Assembly: GCF_018642165.1 (NCBI RefSeq)
Contig: NZ_JAHHZM010000020.1
Location: forward strand, 29,714 to 93,713
Direction: 5' to 3'
From: Echinicola shivajiensis
GTDB lineage: Bacteria; Bacteroidota; Bacteroidia; Cytophagales; Cyclobacteriaceae
Length of the DNA: 64,000 bases
In this document: piece after piece, positions 19,464 through 28,627 of the stretch
Position numbering within the stretch: the stretch's first letter is position 1
Layout of the letters: each line of letters begins with the position of its first letter
Program-made: the position numbers and the translations under genes
The notes under the pieces: model-generated
The model's database searches: none
Seen by the model: the letters and a program-made list of their open reading frames with translations, nothing else
What the model was told of the DNA's origin: nothing

Positions 19464-20198
19464 ATGTTCGAGATTATTCCATCCATCTATATTATAAATG
19501 GGAAGTGCGTCCGTCTGAAAAGAGGGGACTTCACCACTGAGAAAGTTATATCCAATAACCCGCTTGAGATTGCTCAAAAATTTGAAGATAGTGGGTTCGA
19601 AAGGGTGCACTTAGTGGATTTGGACGGCGCCAGAAGAGGTGAGCCCAAAAACTATCACATACTAAATATCATTGCTGGATATACTAGCCTAAAGATAGAC
19701 TATACTGGAGGTCTTTATACTGATGGAGATGTCATTAAAGTTTTTGAAAACGGAGCTAAAACTATCACTGCCTCTACAGCTGCGGTAATAACTCCGGAAA
19801 AATTTTCACAATGGCTCATGTCATATGGAAGGGAAAAAATCAATATGGCAGCTGATACAGACCCCAAAGACTACAAAATCAAAATAGCAGGATGGCAAAA
19901 AAACACTGACATCAACCTTTTTGATCAAGTACAATATTTTTATGATCGTGGACTCAAATACCTTAAATGCTCAGACACGACACGTGATGGAATTTTGGAA
20001 GGACCAAACTTTAAACTTTATGAGGAAATGGTGAAAAAATTCGCTGACCTTCACGTAGTTGCTAGTGGAGGGGTTAGAGATGTCGAAGATTTAAGAAGAT
20101 TAAGAGACTTAGGCTTGCGTGGTGCAGTAATCGGATCGGCTTTTTATGAAGGCAAGATCAAACTAGAAGATCTCAAAGAATTTGTGATTACCGTATAA
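19464..20198 (+). CDS. HisA/HisF-related TIM-barrel protein lacking the first catalytic Asp
   Basis: 244 residues that align end to end with HisA (ProFAR isomerase): GKCVRLKRGDF, HLVDLDGARRG, GAKTITAST, the GW motif, DTTRDGILEGPNF, ASGGVRDVEDL and GSAFYEG. In HisA the first strand reads IPA-[IL]-D with a catalytic Asp; here it is IPSIYI, so Tyr9 replaces that Asp. The second catalytic Asp is kept (D131 in MAADTD). The usual GGGIR phosphate loop is TGGLY (81-85). There is no his operon around it. It may have another substrate or be a structural paralogue; ordinary HisA activity is doubtful. Confidence 0.85.
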   Translation: MFEIIPSIYIINGKCVRLKRGDFTTEKVISNNPLEIAQKFEDSGFERVHLVDLDGARRGEPKNYHILNIIAGYTSLKIDYTGGLYTDGDVIKVFENGAKTITASTAAVITPEKFSQWLMSYGREKINMAADTDPKDYKIKIAGWQKNTDINLFDQVQYFYDRGLKYLKCSDTTRDGILEGPNFKLYEEMVKKFADLHVVASGGVRDVEDLRRLRDLGLRGAVIGSAFYEGKIKLEDLKEFVITV

Positions 20199-20225
20199 AC
20201 AAATAATTCTCCCAATAGGTACAAA

Positions 20226-20261
20226 AAAGAATAAGGAGACAAATTTTGCCTCCTTATCTTG
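20226..20261 (+). terminator. Possible weak terminator after the HisA-like gene
   Basis: An 8-bp stem (ATAAGGAG with CTCCTTAT) separated by 11 bases, preceded by an A run and followed by CTTGGGTTATT, 28 bases past the stop. The T run is poor. Confidence 0.35.
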
Positions 20262-20298
20262 GGTTATTGTTAATTGTAAAACTAATTGGGTTCAAATT

Positions 20299-20655
20299 TT
20301 AATCCTCTTTAAACCTATCCATAATATAAATGAATAAATTAAAAGACAATGTAGACATTTCTTCCTTGTTCACCTCTTTTTCTCCTGAGGCTTTATATAT
20401 GGGATTTTCTTTCACCTCTTTTACTGAAGACTTGGCCTTATTGGAAATTGACACCTTTTCAGGCTTATATTCTTCAGAAGAAAAACTTTCAACACTTTCA
20501 ACAGAGTTGAGCATATTGCTTCCAGCCCTATCTGGTCTTTGGTCACAATCCCTAACCTCTTGAGCACCAACCTCCACGTTACAGAAAGCAGCAACAGCAA
20601 TACCTGCTATTACAGCCTTATATGAATGTGGTAGAATTTGGCTTATGTTAAACAT
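20299..20655 (-). CDS. Small secreted hypothetical protein
   Basis: 118 residues. The N terminus (SYKAVIAGIAVAAFCNVEVGAQ) looks like a signal peptide with an AxA-type end near residue 31; the rest is a low-complexity charged linker, rich in Ser, Lys and Glu, ending with a hydrophobic FNLFIYIMDRF segment. I recognise no family. The plus-strand frame opposite (20330-20563) has no such organisation. An exact TATATTTG element 55 bases upstream on the minus strand supports this strand. A cytosolic leader is missing, so a small periplasmic or envelope protein is likeliest. Confidence 0.6.
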   Translation of the reverse strand: MFNISQILPHSYKAVIAGIAVAAFCNVEVGAQEVRDCDQRPDRAGSNMLNSVESVESFSSEEYKPEKVSISNKAKSSVKEVKENPIYKASGEKEVNKEEMSTLSFNLFIYIMDRFKED

Positions 20656-20709
20656 TATAAAATATTATTTTAATAATCTTTATCTTGCCCTTAATTGGTT
20701 TAAGGTTTC

Positions 20710-20717
20710 CAAATATA
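20710..20717 (-). promoter_or_regulatory. Candidate -7 element (TATATTTG) for the small secreted protein
   Basis: Exact TAnnTTTG on the minus strand, 55 bases before the ATG at 20655, in the divergent spacer with csaA. -33 box unclear. Confidence 0.4.
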
Positions 20718-20733
20718 CAAATTATTCAAAAAC

Positions 20734-21069
20734 ATGCAAACGATTCAGTTTTCTGATTTCCAAAAGGTTGATATCAGAATTGGTACAATTACAAAAGCCG
20801 AAATTTTCAAGGAAGCCAAAAATCCATCCTATAAGCTCTTTGTAGACCTTGGTGAACTTGGCATTAAAAAGTCATCAGCACAAATTACAGAGAATTATAA
20901 ACCTGAAAATTTAGTTGGAAAGCAGGTGATTTGCATTTGCAATTTCCCCCCAAAGCAAATTGCCAATATAATGTCCGAGGTTCTTGTAACAGGCTTTCAT
21001 GATGAACAAGGGAATGTAACATTAGCTACTTCCGATTTAAATGTTCCAAATGGAGCTAAACTCTATTAA
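20734..21069 (+). CDS. csaA: tRNA-binding-domain protein CsaA
   Basis: 111 residues covering just the EMAP/CsaA-type OB fold: FQKVDIRIGTITKAE at the start, the SYKLFVDLGELGIKKSSAQI core and the QVICICNFPPKQIANIMSEVLVTGF strand pair, ending in a VPNGAKLY tail. In Bacillus CsaA is a chaperone linked to protein export and can bind tRNA; the role in Bacteroidota is not established. It is 44 bases before the murF-alr fusion and may be co-transcribed with it. Confidence 0.92.
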   Translation: MQTIQFSDFQKVDIRIGTITKAEIFKEAKNPSYKLFVDLGELGIKKSSAQITENYKPENLVGKQVICICNFPPKQIANIMSEVLVTGFHDEQGNVTLATSDLNVPNGAKLY

Positions 21070-21113
21070 CTTTATACTTTTCTCAATATTAGTGCCTCCA
21101 ACTATCCACAAAG

Positions 21114-23576
21114 ATGATCAATCCTTTAGCGGCAAACAGACTTCCCTCCATTATTAATGGTCAATTTATCCAGCAAAACAATAACTTAACCATAAAGGAA
21201 GTATTAACGGATTCTAGAAAAATCATTAGTGGGAAGGATACTGCGTTTTTAGCCTTAAAAGGTTTTAAGGTGGATGGTCATGACTATCTTGAGGAAGCTT
21301 ATAATCTTGGGGTGAGAAACTTTATAGTACAGGAAAAATCAAGTTTAAATAAGCTTGAAAATGCCAACATCATCCAAGTATCCAATACTACTGAAGCCCT
21401 CCAAGCCTTGGCCGAATATAATCGTTCCCAATTCTCCAAACCAGTAATAGGCATTACGGGTAGCAATGGCAAAACCATTATTAAGGAGTGGCTTGGTCAA
21501 TTGCTATCTCAAAAATACCACATTGCCAAAAGCCCAAAAAGCTATAATAGTCAAGTCGGAGTACCTTTATCCATTTTCGGGATTAACCAACAACATCAAG
21601 CAGCTATTTTGGAGGCGGGCATTTCCAAGACTGGAGAAATGGCCAAATTGGAGAAAATGATCAAACCCAATATTGGCATTTTCAGCAATATTGGAACTGC
21701 CCATGCTGAAGGTTTTTCTAGTCAAGAAGAAAAGCTCCATGAAAAGCTATTATTATTTAAGCATGCGCAGTATATCATTTACAGAAAAGATCAGCAAATG
21801 GTCCATCAGGCTATGCTAGAGCATTTTAATCATGAAAAACTCATCTCATGGTCTGAAAAACCGGGAGCTGATTTTACACTTTCTACAAAAAGAAATAATT
21901 CAACTTGTAAGATCACATTGATCAAACCCGACATGGGCTTATACACATTTGAAACTGGATTTACCGATGAAGCCTCATTAGAGAATCTCAGACATTCTAT
22001 TGTAGCAGCACTTACTTTGGGAATGTCAGAAAAGGAAATACAAGCTTGTCTACCACAATTGAATACGGTAGAAATGAGACTTACGTTAAAGTCCGGGCTC
22101 AATCAATGCCTGTTGATTGATGACACCTATAATAATGATCTTGCGGGACTGGATATTGCACTTGAGTTCTTGCAAAACCAAAGGCCAAAGAACAGAAAGA
22201 TCTTAATTCTCTCTGATCTCTTGCAGGCAGGAAAATCTGAAATGGTCTACCAAAGAGTAAGGGAATTAATCCAGCATAATCAACTAGACTTACTTATTGG
22301 AGTAGGAGAAGAAATAAAAAAATTAGAAAACACCCCTCCTTGCAAAAGCCTCTTTTTTAGAAACACTGAAGACCTACTTTCTTCTCTGCCTGATATTTCA
22401 TTCCAAAACGACCTTATACTTATCAAAGGTGCCAGGGCTTTCGCCTTTGAGCAGGTGGTAAATGCCCTACAGGCCAAACTCCATGGTACTGTTCTGGAAA
22501 TCAACCTTAATGCGTTGCGAAGAAATTTCACCTTCTATAAAGAGCAAATTAAACCTTCCACCAAAATAATGGTGATGGTTAAGGCCTTTGCCTATGGAGG
22601 GGGAGCTACCGAAATAGCCCATCATTTAGAACAACTTAGGGCAGATTATTTAGCTGTGGCCTATACTGATGAGGGGGTTTCACTTAAAGAGGATAAAATC
22701 AAACTGCCCATTATGGTCCTCAACCCTGCCCCAGAATCATTTGGCAATTTGGTTAAATATAATCTAGAGCCAGTGGTTTATAGTCTTTCTTTCTTTGAGC
22801 AGCTAGGCAGGTATTGCCGCAGCCAATCATCTAAACTAAATATCCATTTGGATCTGGATACGGGAATGCACCGTCTGGGTTTTGATCAGGAAGATCTTGA
22901 AGATCTCAAGAAACTGATCCACTTATATCCGGAACTTAGTATATCAAGCTTTTACACCCATCTCGTTGGTGCAGATGAAAGTATCCATGAAGATTTTTCA
23001 TTGGAGCAGATTAGGCGTTTCAAATCCATGGGAGAAGAACTAAAAAAAGAGCTGAATTACCGTCCAATCATGCATGCACTCAATTCAGCAGGTATACTTA
23101 GATACCCGGAACATCAACTGGATATGGTCAGACTAGGGATTGGACTTTATGGGATAGAGGTCAATGGTCTTCTTGAAGCGGCTTTGCAGCCTGTAAGCAT
23201 TCTAAAAACCACTATCTCTCAAATCAAAAAACTCAAAAAAGGCCAAACAGTAGGCTATAGCAGAAAAGGTATAATGAATAGAGATGGTAAAATAGCAACC
23301 ATTGCCATAGGTTATGCCGATGGTTATGACCGCAGGTTCAGCAATGGAGTGGGGAAAGTGCTCATCAATGGTCAAATCGCGCCCATAATAGGTAATGTCT
23401 GTATGGACATGTCCATGGTTGATATCACAGATATTAATGCTAAGGAAGGTGATGAAGTCATCATTTATGGAAATGGATTATCTCTAAAAGAGCAGGCCAA
23501 ATCTATCGGTACCATTCCCTATGAATTGCTAACCAACATAAGTGACAGGGTAAAACGAATCTATTATTTGGACTAA
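21114..23576 (+). CDS. Fused MurF ligase / alanine racemase
   Basis: 820 residues with two enzymes in tandem. Residues 1-450 are a Mur ligase: DSRKI in the N domain, the ATP loop GITGSNGKT, the NIGTAHAEGF segment and the DDTYNND motif of MurF. Residues 455-820 are a PLP alanine racemase: VLEINLNALRRNF, the Schiff-base Lys490 in MVKAFAYGGG, the LDTGMHRLGF loop, and the catalytic Tyr715 in TVGYSRKG with GNVCMDMSMVD after it. The fusion joins D-alanine supply to addition of D-Ala-D-Ala to the muropeptide, and is known in Bacteroidota. Its stop is 4 bases from the convergent wecB stop. Confidence 0.95.
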   Translation: MINPLAANRLPSIINGQFIQQNNNLTIKEVLTDSRKIISGKDTAFLALKGFKVDGHDYLEEAYNLGVRNFIVQEKSSLNKLENANIIQVSNTTEALQALAEYNRSQFSKPVIGITGSNGKTIIKEWLGQLLSQKYHIAKSPKSYNSQVGVPLSIFGINQQHQAAILEAGISKTGEMAKLEKMIKPNIGIFSNIGTAHAEGFSSQEEKLHEKLLLFKHAQYIIYRKDQQMVHQAMLEHFNHEKLISWSEKPGADFTLSTKRNNSTCKITLIKPDMGLYTFETGFTDEASLENLRHSIVAALTLGMSEKEIQACLPQLNTVEMRLTLKSGLNQCLLIDDTYNNDLAGLDIALEFLQNQRPKNRKILILSDLLQAGKSEMVYQRVRELIQHNQLDLLIGVGEEIKKLENTPPCKSLFFRNTEDLLSSLPDISFQNDLILIKGARAFAFEQVVNALQAKLHGTVLEINLNALRRNFTFYKEQIKPSTKIMVMVKAFAYGGGATEIAHHLEQLRADYLAVAYTDEGVSLKEDKIKLPIMVLNPAPESFGNLVKYNLEPVVYSLSFFEQLGRYCRSQSSKLNIHLDLDTGMHRLGFDQEDLEDLKKLIHLYPELSISSFYTHLVGADESIHEDFSLEQIRRFKSMGEELKKELNYRPIMHALNSAGILRYPEHQLDMVRLGIGLYGIEVNGLLEAALQPVSILKTTISQIKKLKKGQTVGYSRKGIMNRDGKIATIAIGYADGYDRRFSNGVGKVLINGQIAPIIGNVCMDMSMVDITDINAKEGDEVIIYGNGLSLKEQAKSIGTIPYELLTNISDRVKRIYYLD

Positions 23577-23580
23577 CTCC

Positions 23581-24675
23581 CTATCCATATACTTCCTGAA
23601 GTTTTTCCACTATTCTCATGGCTGTCTTTCCATCCCAAAGCGGAATCCCCTGATATTGCTTCCATGTACCAGATAACAATTTTTCTAAATAGGGCTGTAA
23701 CTTAGCAGGATCTGTTCCTACCAATTCATTTGTTCCCAATTCAATGGTTTCTGGTCTTTCGGTATTGTCCCTTAGAGTAAGGCAAGGAACATTCATTACT
23801 GAGGCCTCTTCAGTAATTCCGCCAGAATCAGTGATTACAGCCTTGGCATTTTTGACCAGATAATTAAACTCTAAATAAGAGAGTGGCTCAGCATAATGGA
23901 GTCTTTCATGCTTGATTCCTAAGCGCTGCAACACCTTAGCGGTCCTTGGGTGAACTGGGAAAATTATTGGATATTCCCCTGTACCATCAATTATCGCTTC
24001 CATCATTGCTTTTAACTTACTTTCCTCATCTACATTGGCAGGCCTGTGCAAGGTCAATACAAAATAGGATTTTGGTTGAAGCTCCTTATAATGTGCATCA
24101 GTTGGTTGCTTCAGCTCATCCATTTTGTGTATGAGCGTATCAATCATGGTATTTCCCACAAAGTGGATCCGATCTTTACCTACTCCTGACTTTAGGAGAT
24201 TATCATTTGCCAAGACTGAAGTGGTGAAAAAATGATCAGTAATGCTATCAGTTACCATTCTGTTGATTTCCTCTGGCATCCTCATGTCACCTGATCTAAT
24301 CCCTCCTTCCACATGTACCACGGGAATAAGCAGTTTTTTTGAAGTAATGGAGCAGGCCAAAGTAGATGTCACATCCCCTACCACCAAAACCACATCAGGT
24401 CGATTAGCTTCCAGTTCCTTTTCAAATCCAATCATTATAGCAGCGGTCTGCTCTGCTTGTGATCCACCGCCAGCTCCCAAATTTGCATGCGGATCTGGAA
24501 TCTCCAATTGCTCAAAAAAATCTCCAGACATTTTACGGTCATAATGTTGTCCAGTATGCACTAGCCTAAAATCTATAGCATCCCCTGACTCCTTTTTCTT
24601 TTGGATAGCACGAATTATAGGAGCAATTTTCATGAAATTTGGCCTTGCCCCAGCCACTAAAGTTATATTCAGCAT
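23581..24675 (-). CDS. wecB: UDP-N-acetylglucosamine 2-epimerase (non-hydrolysing)
   Basis: 364 residues with the family's start GARPNFMKIAPI, LVHTGQHYDRKMS, VVGDVTSTLA, HVEGGIRSGD and the C-terminal DSGGITEEASVMNVPCLTLRDNTERPET signature. It interconverts UDP-GlcNAc and UDP-ManNAc, a precursor for surface glycans. It stands alone here, about 16 kb from the exopolysaccharide export genes. Confidence 0.95.
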   Translation of the reverse strand: MLNITLVAGARPNFMKIAPIIRAIQKKKESGDAIDFRLVHTGQHYDRKMSGDFFEQLEIPDPHANLGAGGGSQAEQTAAIMIGFEKELEANRPDVVLVVGDVTSTLACSITSKKLLIPVVHVEGGIRSGDMRMPEEINRMVTDSITDHFFTTSVLANDNLLKSGVGKDRIHFVGNTMIDTLIHKMDELKQPTDAHYKELQPKSYFVLTLHRPANVDEESKLKAMMEAIIDGTGEYPIIFPVHPRTAKVLQRLGIKHERLHYAEPLSYLEFNYLVKNAKAVITDSGGITEEASVMNVPCLTLRDNTERPETIELGTNELVGTDPAKLQPYLEKLLSGTWKQYQGIPLWDGKTAMRIVEKLQEVYG

Positions 24676-24832
24676 GATATTATTTCCAATTTAATTACTT
24701 CCAAGGCAAAGCTTGATTTGGAAAGCGAATATACACATTCTTAGACTTCACAAAAAACTAGCTTTCTACTCTTCCTCCACTACCTTAAAATAAGCAAAAC
24801 CCTAATTTCCTTTATTTTATCTTATATTTGTG

Positions 24833-24840
24833 CCATTGTT
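24833..24840 (+). promoter_or_regulatory. Candidate -7 element (TATATTTG) for the lipoprotein-wzi pair
   Basis: Exact TAnnTTTG match on the plus strand, 74 bases before the ATG at 24915. No good TTTG at -33. Confidence 0.4.
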
Positions 24841-24914
24841 AAAACCCTGATAATAATATCATTCATATCAGGTGATTAATAAGTATATTATTAAAAAACC
24901 ATCTAAATTACCAC

Positions 24915-25583
24915 ATGCAGCAAGCTTGTTTCAGGCCCAACTATTTACTTTTTGGGCTATTGATTTCATCCTTCTTTTTCAGTTCCTGTCAAGAGGATCA
25001 GCTACTAGACGAGGTCTTAGTCTATGATAATGATTTCTCGCAAGTAGGAAGCCTTACCAATATTGAGAATGGAAAACTACATATCTATCAAAATGACACC
25101 ATATTGGGAAACTTCACCAATGAATCATTTACCGTCAGACTTAATGAGCTTCCTGGCCATAACACAGTAAGGATCGTGATTGATCTCCTTCTGCATGATA
25201 GTTGGGATGGTAACGCCACAGGCTTAAGTGGTCCAGATTACTGGTATCTTAGTGTGGATTATCAGGAGATATTTAAAACCACCTTTTCAAACTCCCCTTG
25301 TGAATGGAATTATTGTCTTTTCCAGTCTTACCCAGACCAGTATGGAAGGCATAATGACCCTAAAACTGGCGCTATAGAAAAAGAGTTACCTGGTCTCTGC
25401 CAATATAAGGATACTCCTGGTTGGACTACAAAATACAGAATCAGCAAATTGATCAGGCATACTGGTCCAAAAATTGAATTCACCTGTGGGGATCTATTAA
25501 AACAGGACAATGCACCTTCCTTGATTTGCGACGAAAGTTGGTCTGTATCAAAAATCGAAGTCAGTACTCTCTCTGTTAAATAA
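24915..25583 (+). CDS. Lipoprotein of unknown function, beta-sandwich-like
   Basis: 222 residues. After a lipoprotein signal (ISSFFFSSC, Cys at about 24) the sequence is beta-rich and ordered: VYDNDFSQVG, NTVRIVIDLLLHDSWDGN, GPDYWYLSVDYQEIFKTTFSN, and a Cys-containing C terminus. The HDSWDG, DYW and TTFSN blocks look like a conserved jelly-roll or calcium-carbohydrate-binding type domain, but I cannot name the family. Six cysteines after the lipid Cys may pair. Its stop abuts the start of the Wzi-like gene with no spacing, so they are one operon. Confidence 0.82.
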   Translation: MQQACFRPNYLLFGLLISSFFFSSCQEDQLLDEVLVYDNDFSQVGSLTNIENGKLHIYQNDTILGNFTNESFTVRLNELPGHNTVRIVIDLLLHDSWDGNATGLSGPDYWYLSVDYQEIFKTTFSNSPCEWNYCLFQSYPDQYGRHNDPKTGAIEKELPGLCQYKDTPGWTTKYRISKLIRHTGPKIEFTCGDLLKQDNAPSLICDESWSVSKIEVSTLSVK

Positions 25584-27296
25584 ATGATGATTTTGACAAC
25601 TCCTAAAAGCTTCCAAAATATAAAAGCAATATTTTTTTGCTTATTGTTTGTTATTCCCATTTACTCCAAATCTCAAACTGCCAACCTAAACACCCCTTAC
25701 TTAGAGGATTATCTAAGAAGGCAGCAGCTCATGGGAAATTTTGACAAAAATTTCTCTTTCAATATTCGACCGATCACTCCCGAAATGGGTGATTTGGAAT
25801 TAGCCGGTGAAAAATCAGATTTCTTTGAACGCTTGTATGGGTTTAAAGAACATCAATTATTTGCCAATGGAGAGGGTAAAATCAAAGTCTTGCCTCTACT
25901 TTTTAAAAACCAGTATAATTCCAACTATTCATTTGGTACCAATGATGGTTCCATGATTCCGAATAAAGGGATTCAATCACTCATAAGTGGTGGACTATAT
26001 GCTTCCTATAAAGGTTTCAGCATCCAGTTTCAACCAGAATTTTTGACTGCTCAAAATCTAGATTTTGAAGGATTCCAATTGAGTACCGATGGATACCATT
26101 GGCTGGACTATTTCGAATGGCTAAACACCAGTGATATTCCTGAACGATTTGGGACTGGATCTTACACAAAATTCTTCTTGGGCCAATCAAATATTAAATA
26201 CACCTATAAAGATTTTTCAATTGGGGTCTCCAATGAAAATATTTGGTGGGGACCAGGCAAAAGGAACTCATTATTGATGAGCAATAATGCACCTGGATTT
26301 CTTCATGCCACCATCCACACAAATAGACCAATAGCAACACAAATCGGATACTTTGAAGGGCAACTTTTCTCAGGAAAGTTAAAAAACTCAGGTTACTTAC
26401 CCCCAAACCATGGGTTTGTTTATAAACAAACTGAAGCCTATATCCCCAAAAGGGATGAGGATTGGAGATATCTCTCTGGCATAACTATCAGCTACCAGCC
26501 TAAATGGGTACCTGGACTTTCTGTAGGCTATAGCAGTGTATCACAAATGTATTACAATGATATGGACAAGCTGGCAGATTATCTCCCTATATTTAATGGA
26601 GAAAAAGGCCCCTCAAATATTGTCAATACAGACCGTGATCAAAGAAACCAATTGAGCTCTGGTTATTTTAGATGGATGAGCCATGGTGGTCTGTTTGAAT
26701 TTTATGGAGAATACGGCTCCAATGGAAACAGTAGACAGTTGAGAAATTTCTTGGTCAACCCAGACCTAAACCGAGCATTTACCTTTGGATTTAGTAATCT
26801 GATTCCACTGAAAAAAGAAGATGCTTATATTCAGATAAGTTCTGAAATGACACAAACAGGCCAGACAGTTAGAGAGGCGATTATTGCTGAAAATAGTTGG
26901 TATACGCACCCTCATGTGCGCCATGGTTACACTCACTTAGGGCAGGTTCTGGGAGCAGGTAATGGCCCTGGAAGCAATGTAATCTTCCTAGAGGCCAGTT
27001 GGGTGAAAAACTATAACAAAATTGGATTCCAAATGGAGCGAATCGTTTACAATAATGATTACTATTATAATACATTTGAGATAATAAAAGACTATAGAAG
27101 AAAATACATAGACCTAGTACCATCACTATTAGCTGACTGGAAAATCGACAATTTTATTCTTTCCAGCAAATTCCAATATGTCAACACCCTAAATTATAAA
27201 TGGTACTTAGAAAACAATCCTAATCAATATTTCATCGCAGGACTGGACAAAACAAATTTTGTGGCTCACATTAGCTTAAGTTACGTTTTTGACTAA
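25584..27296 (+). CDS. Capsule assembly Wzi family outer-membrane protein
   Basis: 570 residues with a signal peptide (AIFFCLLFVIPIYSKSQ). The rest fits the Wzi/Caps_assemb_Wzi beta-barrel: KVLPLLFKNQYNSNYSFGTNDG, GPGKRNSLLMSNNAPGF, and alternating aromatic strands ending in AHISLSYVFD with a terminal hydrophobic strand. Wzi helps attach capsule to the outer membrane in Gram-negative bacteria. Start codons ATG at 25584 and 25587 are both possible. It follows the lipoprotein gene directly, and a terminator follows it. Confidence 0.88.
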   Translation: MMILTTPKSFQNIKAIFFCLLFVIPIYSKSQTANLNTPYLEDYLRRQQLMGNFDKNFSFNIRPITPEMGDLELAGEKSDFFERLYGFKEHQLFANGEGKIKVLPLLFKNQYNSNYSFGTNDGSMIPNKGIQSLISGGLYASYKGFSIQFQPEFLTAQNLDFEGFQLSTDGYHWLDYFEWLNTSDIPERFGTGSYTKFFLGQSNIKYTYKDFSIGVSNENIWWGPGKRNSLLMSNNAPGFLHATIHTNRPIATQIGYFEGQLFSGKLKNSGYLPPNHGFVYKQTEAYIPKRDEDWRYLSGITISYQPKWVPGLSVGYSSVSQMYYNDMDKLADYLPIFNGEKGPSNIVNTDRDQRNQLSSGYFRWMSHGGLFEFYGEYGSNGNSRQLRNFLVNPDLNRAFTFGFSNLIPLKKEDAYIQISSEMTQTGQTVREAIIAENSWYTHPHVRHGYTHLGQVLGAGNGPGSNVIFLEASWVKNYNKIGFQMERIVYNNDYYYNTFEIIKDYRRKYIDLVPSLLADWKIDNFILSSKFQYVNTLNYKWYLENNPNQYFIAGLDKTNFVAHISLSYVFD

Positions 27297-27317
27297 TCAC
27301 TAAGTAAAAAATTAAGC

Positions 27318-27355
27318 AAAAAAAGATAGGTCAAACTAGTAGCCTATCTTTTTTT
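27318..27355. terminator. Bidirectional terminator between wzi-like and BamA-like genes
   Basis: A 13-bp stem (A-run plus GATAGG with CCTATC plus T-run) with a 12-base loop lies between convergent genes. A and T runs on both sides allow function in either direction. Confidence 0.75.
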
Positions 27356-27379
27356 GTTTCTATGGAAAAACAAAGTCCA

Positions 27380-28537
27380 TCAAATAACCTCATTTAGCCC
27401 AAAGTAAAAAGCTGTCTGGTCACCAAATGCAAAATCAATTCTAATATTTATTCCCTCATCGTTCATCCTATACCGAATCCCGAAGCCAGCCCCATAATGG
27501 AAACGGTCAAAGGCATATTGGGAAACCTTATTGGCAACCTGCCCGGTATTGCCAAAAAAAACCATTCCTAGGTTTCCATATACCGGCAATCTCAGCTCAG
27601 CCTGGTAAACCATGGCCATTTTTTCTCTGTATCTGCCCTCAAAATAACCTCTCATCCGTTTGCTTCCCCCAATCAGTGACATTTGTTGAAAAGGGGCTTC
27701 ACCATTAATAAAACTCCACCACGCTTGCATTGCCAATATCTTATTCCTCCAAATAGGCACGTATTTCCTAAGGTCTAACTCATAACGATTATAGGTAAAT
27801 TTACTTCCCAAAAAGGGCTGAAATGTCATCCAGGAAAACTGATGATAAGAGCCTGAATTGGGTTGGAAAATATCGTCCCTGGAGTCATAATTCGTTTTAA
27901 GCCCAAGACCTGCAACCCTAGGATCATTGGAACCAGGAACCTCACCACTTTCCAAGGTACCATTGAGCTGGGTCTCATAAATATTATCTGTTCGGAATTC
28001 CAACCTTGGCCCCAAATAAACATTTGGAATAATCCTGCGCATATAATTTAAGTGAAGATAGGCATACCTCGTAGCATAATCTTCCTGATTATCTATGGGC
28101 GTATTATTCCCTATTCCATAAAATTTAAAAGGATAATCCGTCAGCTCCAACCTTGCATTGATATAATCCTTATTGTAGTTTTTCCATAAATCTAAATCAA
28201 GCTCTAAAATGGCCTGCTTCTTTAAAGTATAAATAAAAGTAATTGGCATGGAGGATGGCCGCAGTTGTTGCTCTTCCATTTTTTTGGACTTAAAAACCTT
28301 GATAGCCCCGGCCCCAATTCCCAGACTAGTTTCAGGAGAATAAGTCACTGCAGGGATAAATGACCAAGTATCTGTACTCAACTTATTCAATACATGATCT
28401 ACCGTATTAAAAAACTTACTTTCTCCCTGCTCATTTTCTACTGAACTTGAATCAGTTTGCGCATGAGCGAATCCCCCCCCTATAAAAACCTTAACAAATA
28501 ATAGACATTTAATTGACCTATGAAGAAATTGGTACAT
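27380..28537 (-). CDS. BamA/TamA-type outer-membrane beta-barrel without POTRA domains
   Basis: 385 residues with a signal peptide (LLFVKVFIGGGFAHAQ). It contains the surface-antigen barrel only: TYSPETSLGIGAGAIKVF, KFYGIGNNTP, GLGLKTNYDSRDDIFQPNSGSYHQFSW, the SLIGGSKRMRGYFEGRYREK loop-6 motif (RMRGYFEG, with the RGY/F element of Omp85 lid loops) and a final strand RIDFAFGDQTAFYFGLNEVI. No POTRA domains precede the barrel. Such short members are common in Bacteroidota; function unknown. Confidence 0.87.
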   Translation of the reverse strand: MYQFLHRSIKCLLFVKVFIGGGFAHAQTDSSSVENEQGESKFFNTVDHVLNKLSTDTWSFIPAVTYSPETSLGIGAGAIKVFKSKKMEEQQLRPSSMPITFIYTLKKQAILELDLDLWKNYNKDYINARLELTDYPFKFYGIGNNTPIDNQEDYATRYAYLHLNYMRRIIPNVYLGPRLEFRTDNIYETQLNGTLESGEVPGSNDPRVAGLGLKTNYDSRDDIFQPNSGSYHQFSWMTFQPFLGSKFTYNRYELDLRKYVPIWRNKILAMQAWWSFINGEAPFQQMSLIGGSKRMRGYFEGRYREKMAMVYQAELRLPVYGNLGMVFFGNTGQVANKVSQYAFDRFHYGAGFGIRYRMNDEGINIRIDFAFGDQTAFYFGLNEVI

Positions 28538-28627
28538 ATGGAGAAAAACTATTATATATAAAATCCCACAAAAATAGCTGAAATTAAGGGGAATATTGGT
28601 TCGGAAAGCTTAATAATATTCTTCTGA

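Noticed and set aside
20330..20563. 77-codon plus-strand ORF opposite the small secreted protein
   Set aside because: No signal, no family, and the opposite strand has a signal peptide and an exact -7 element.
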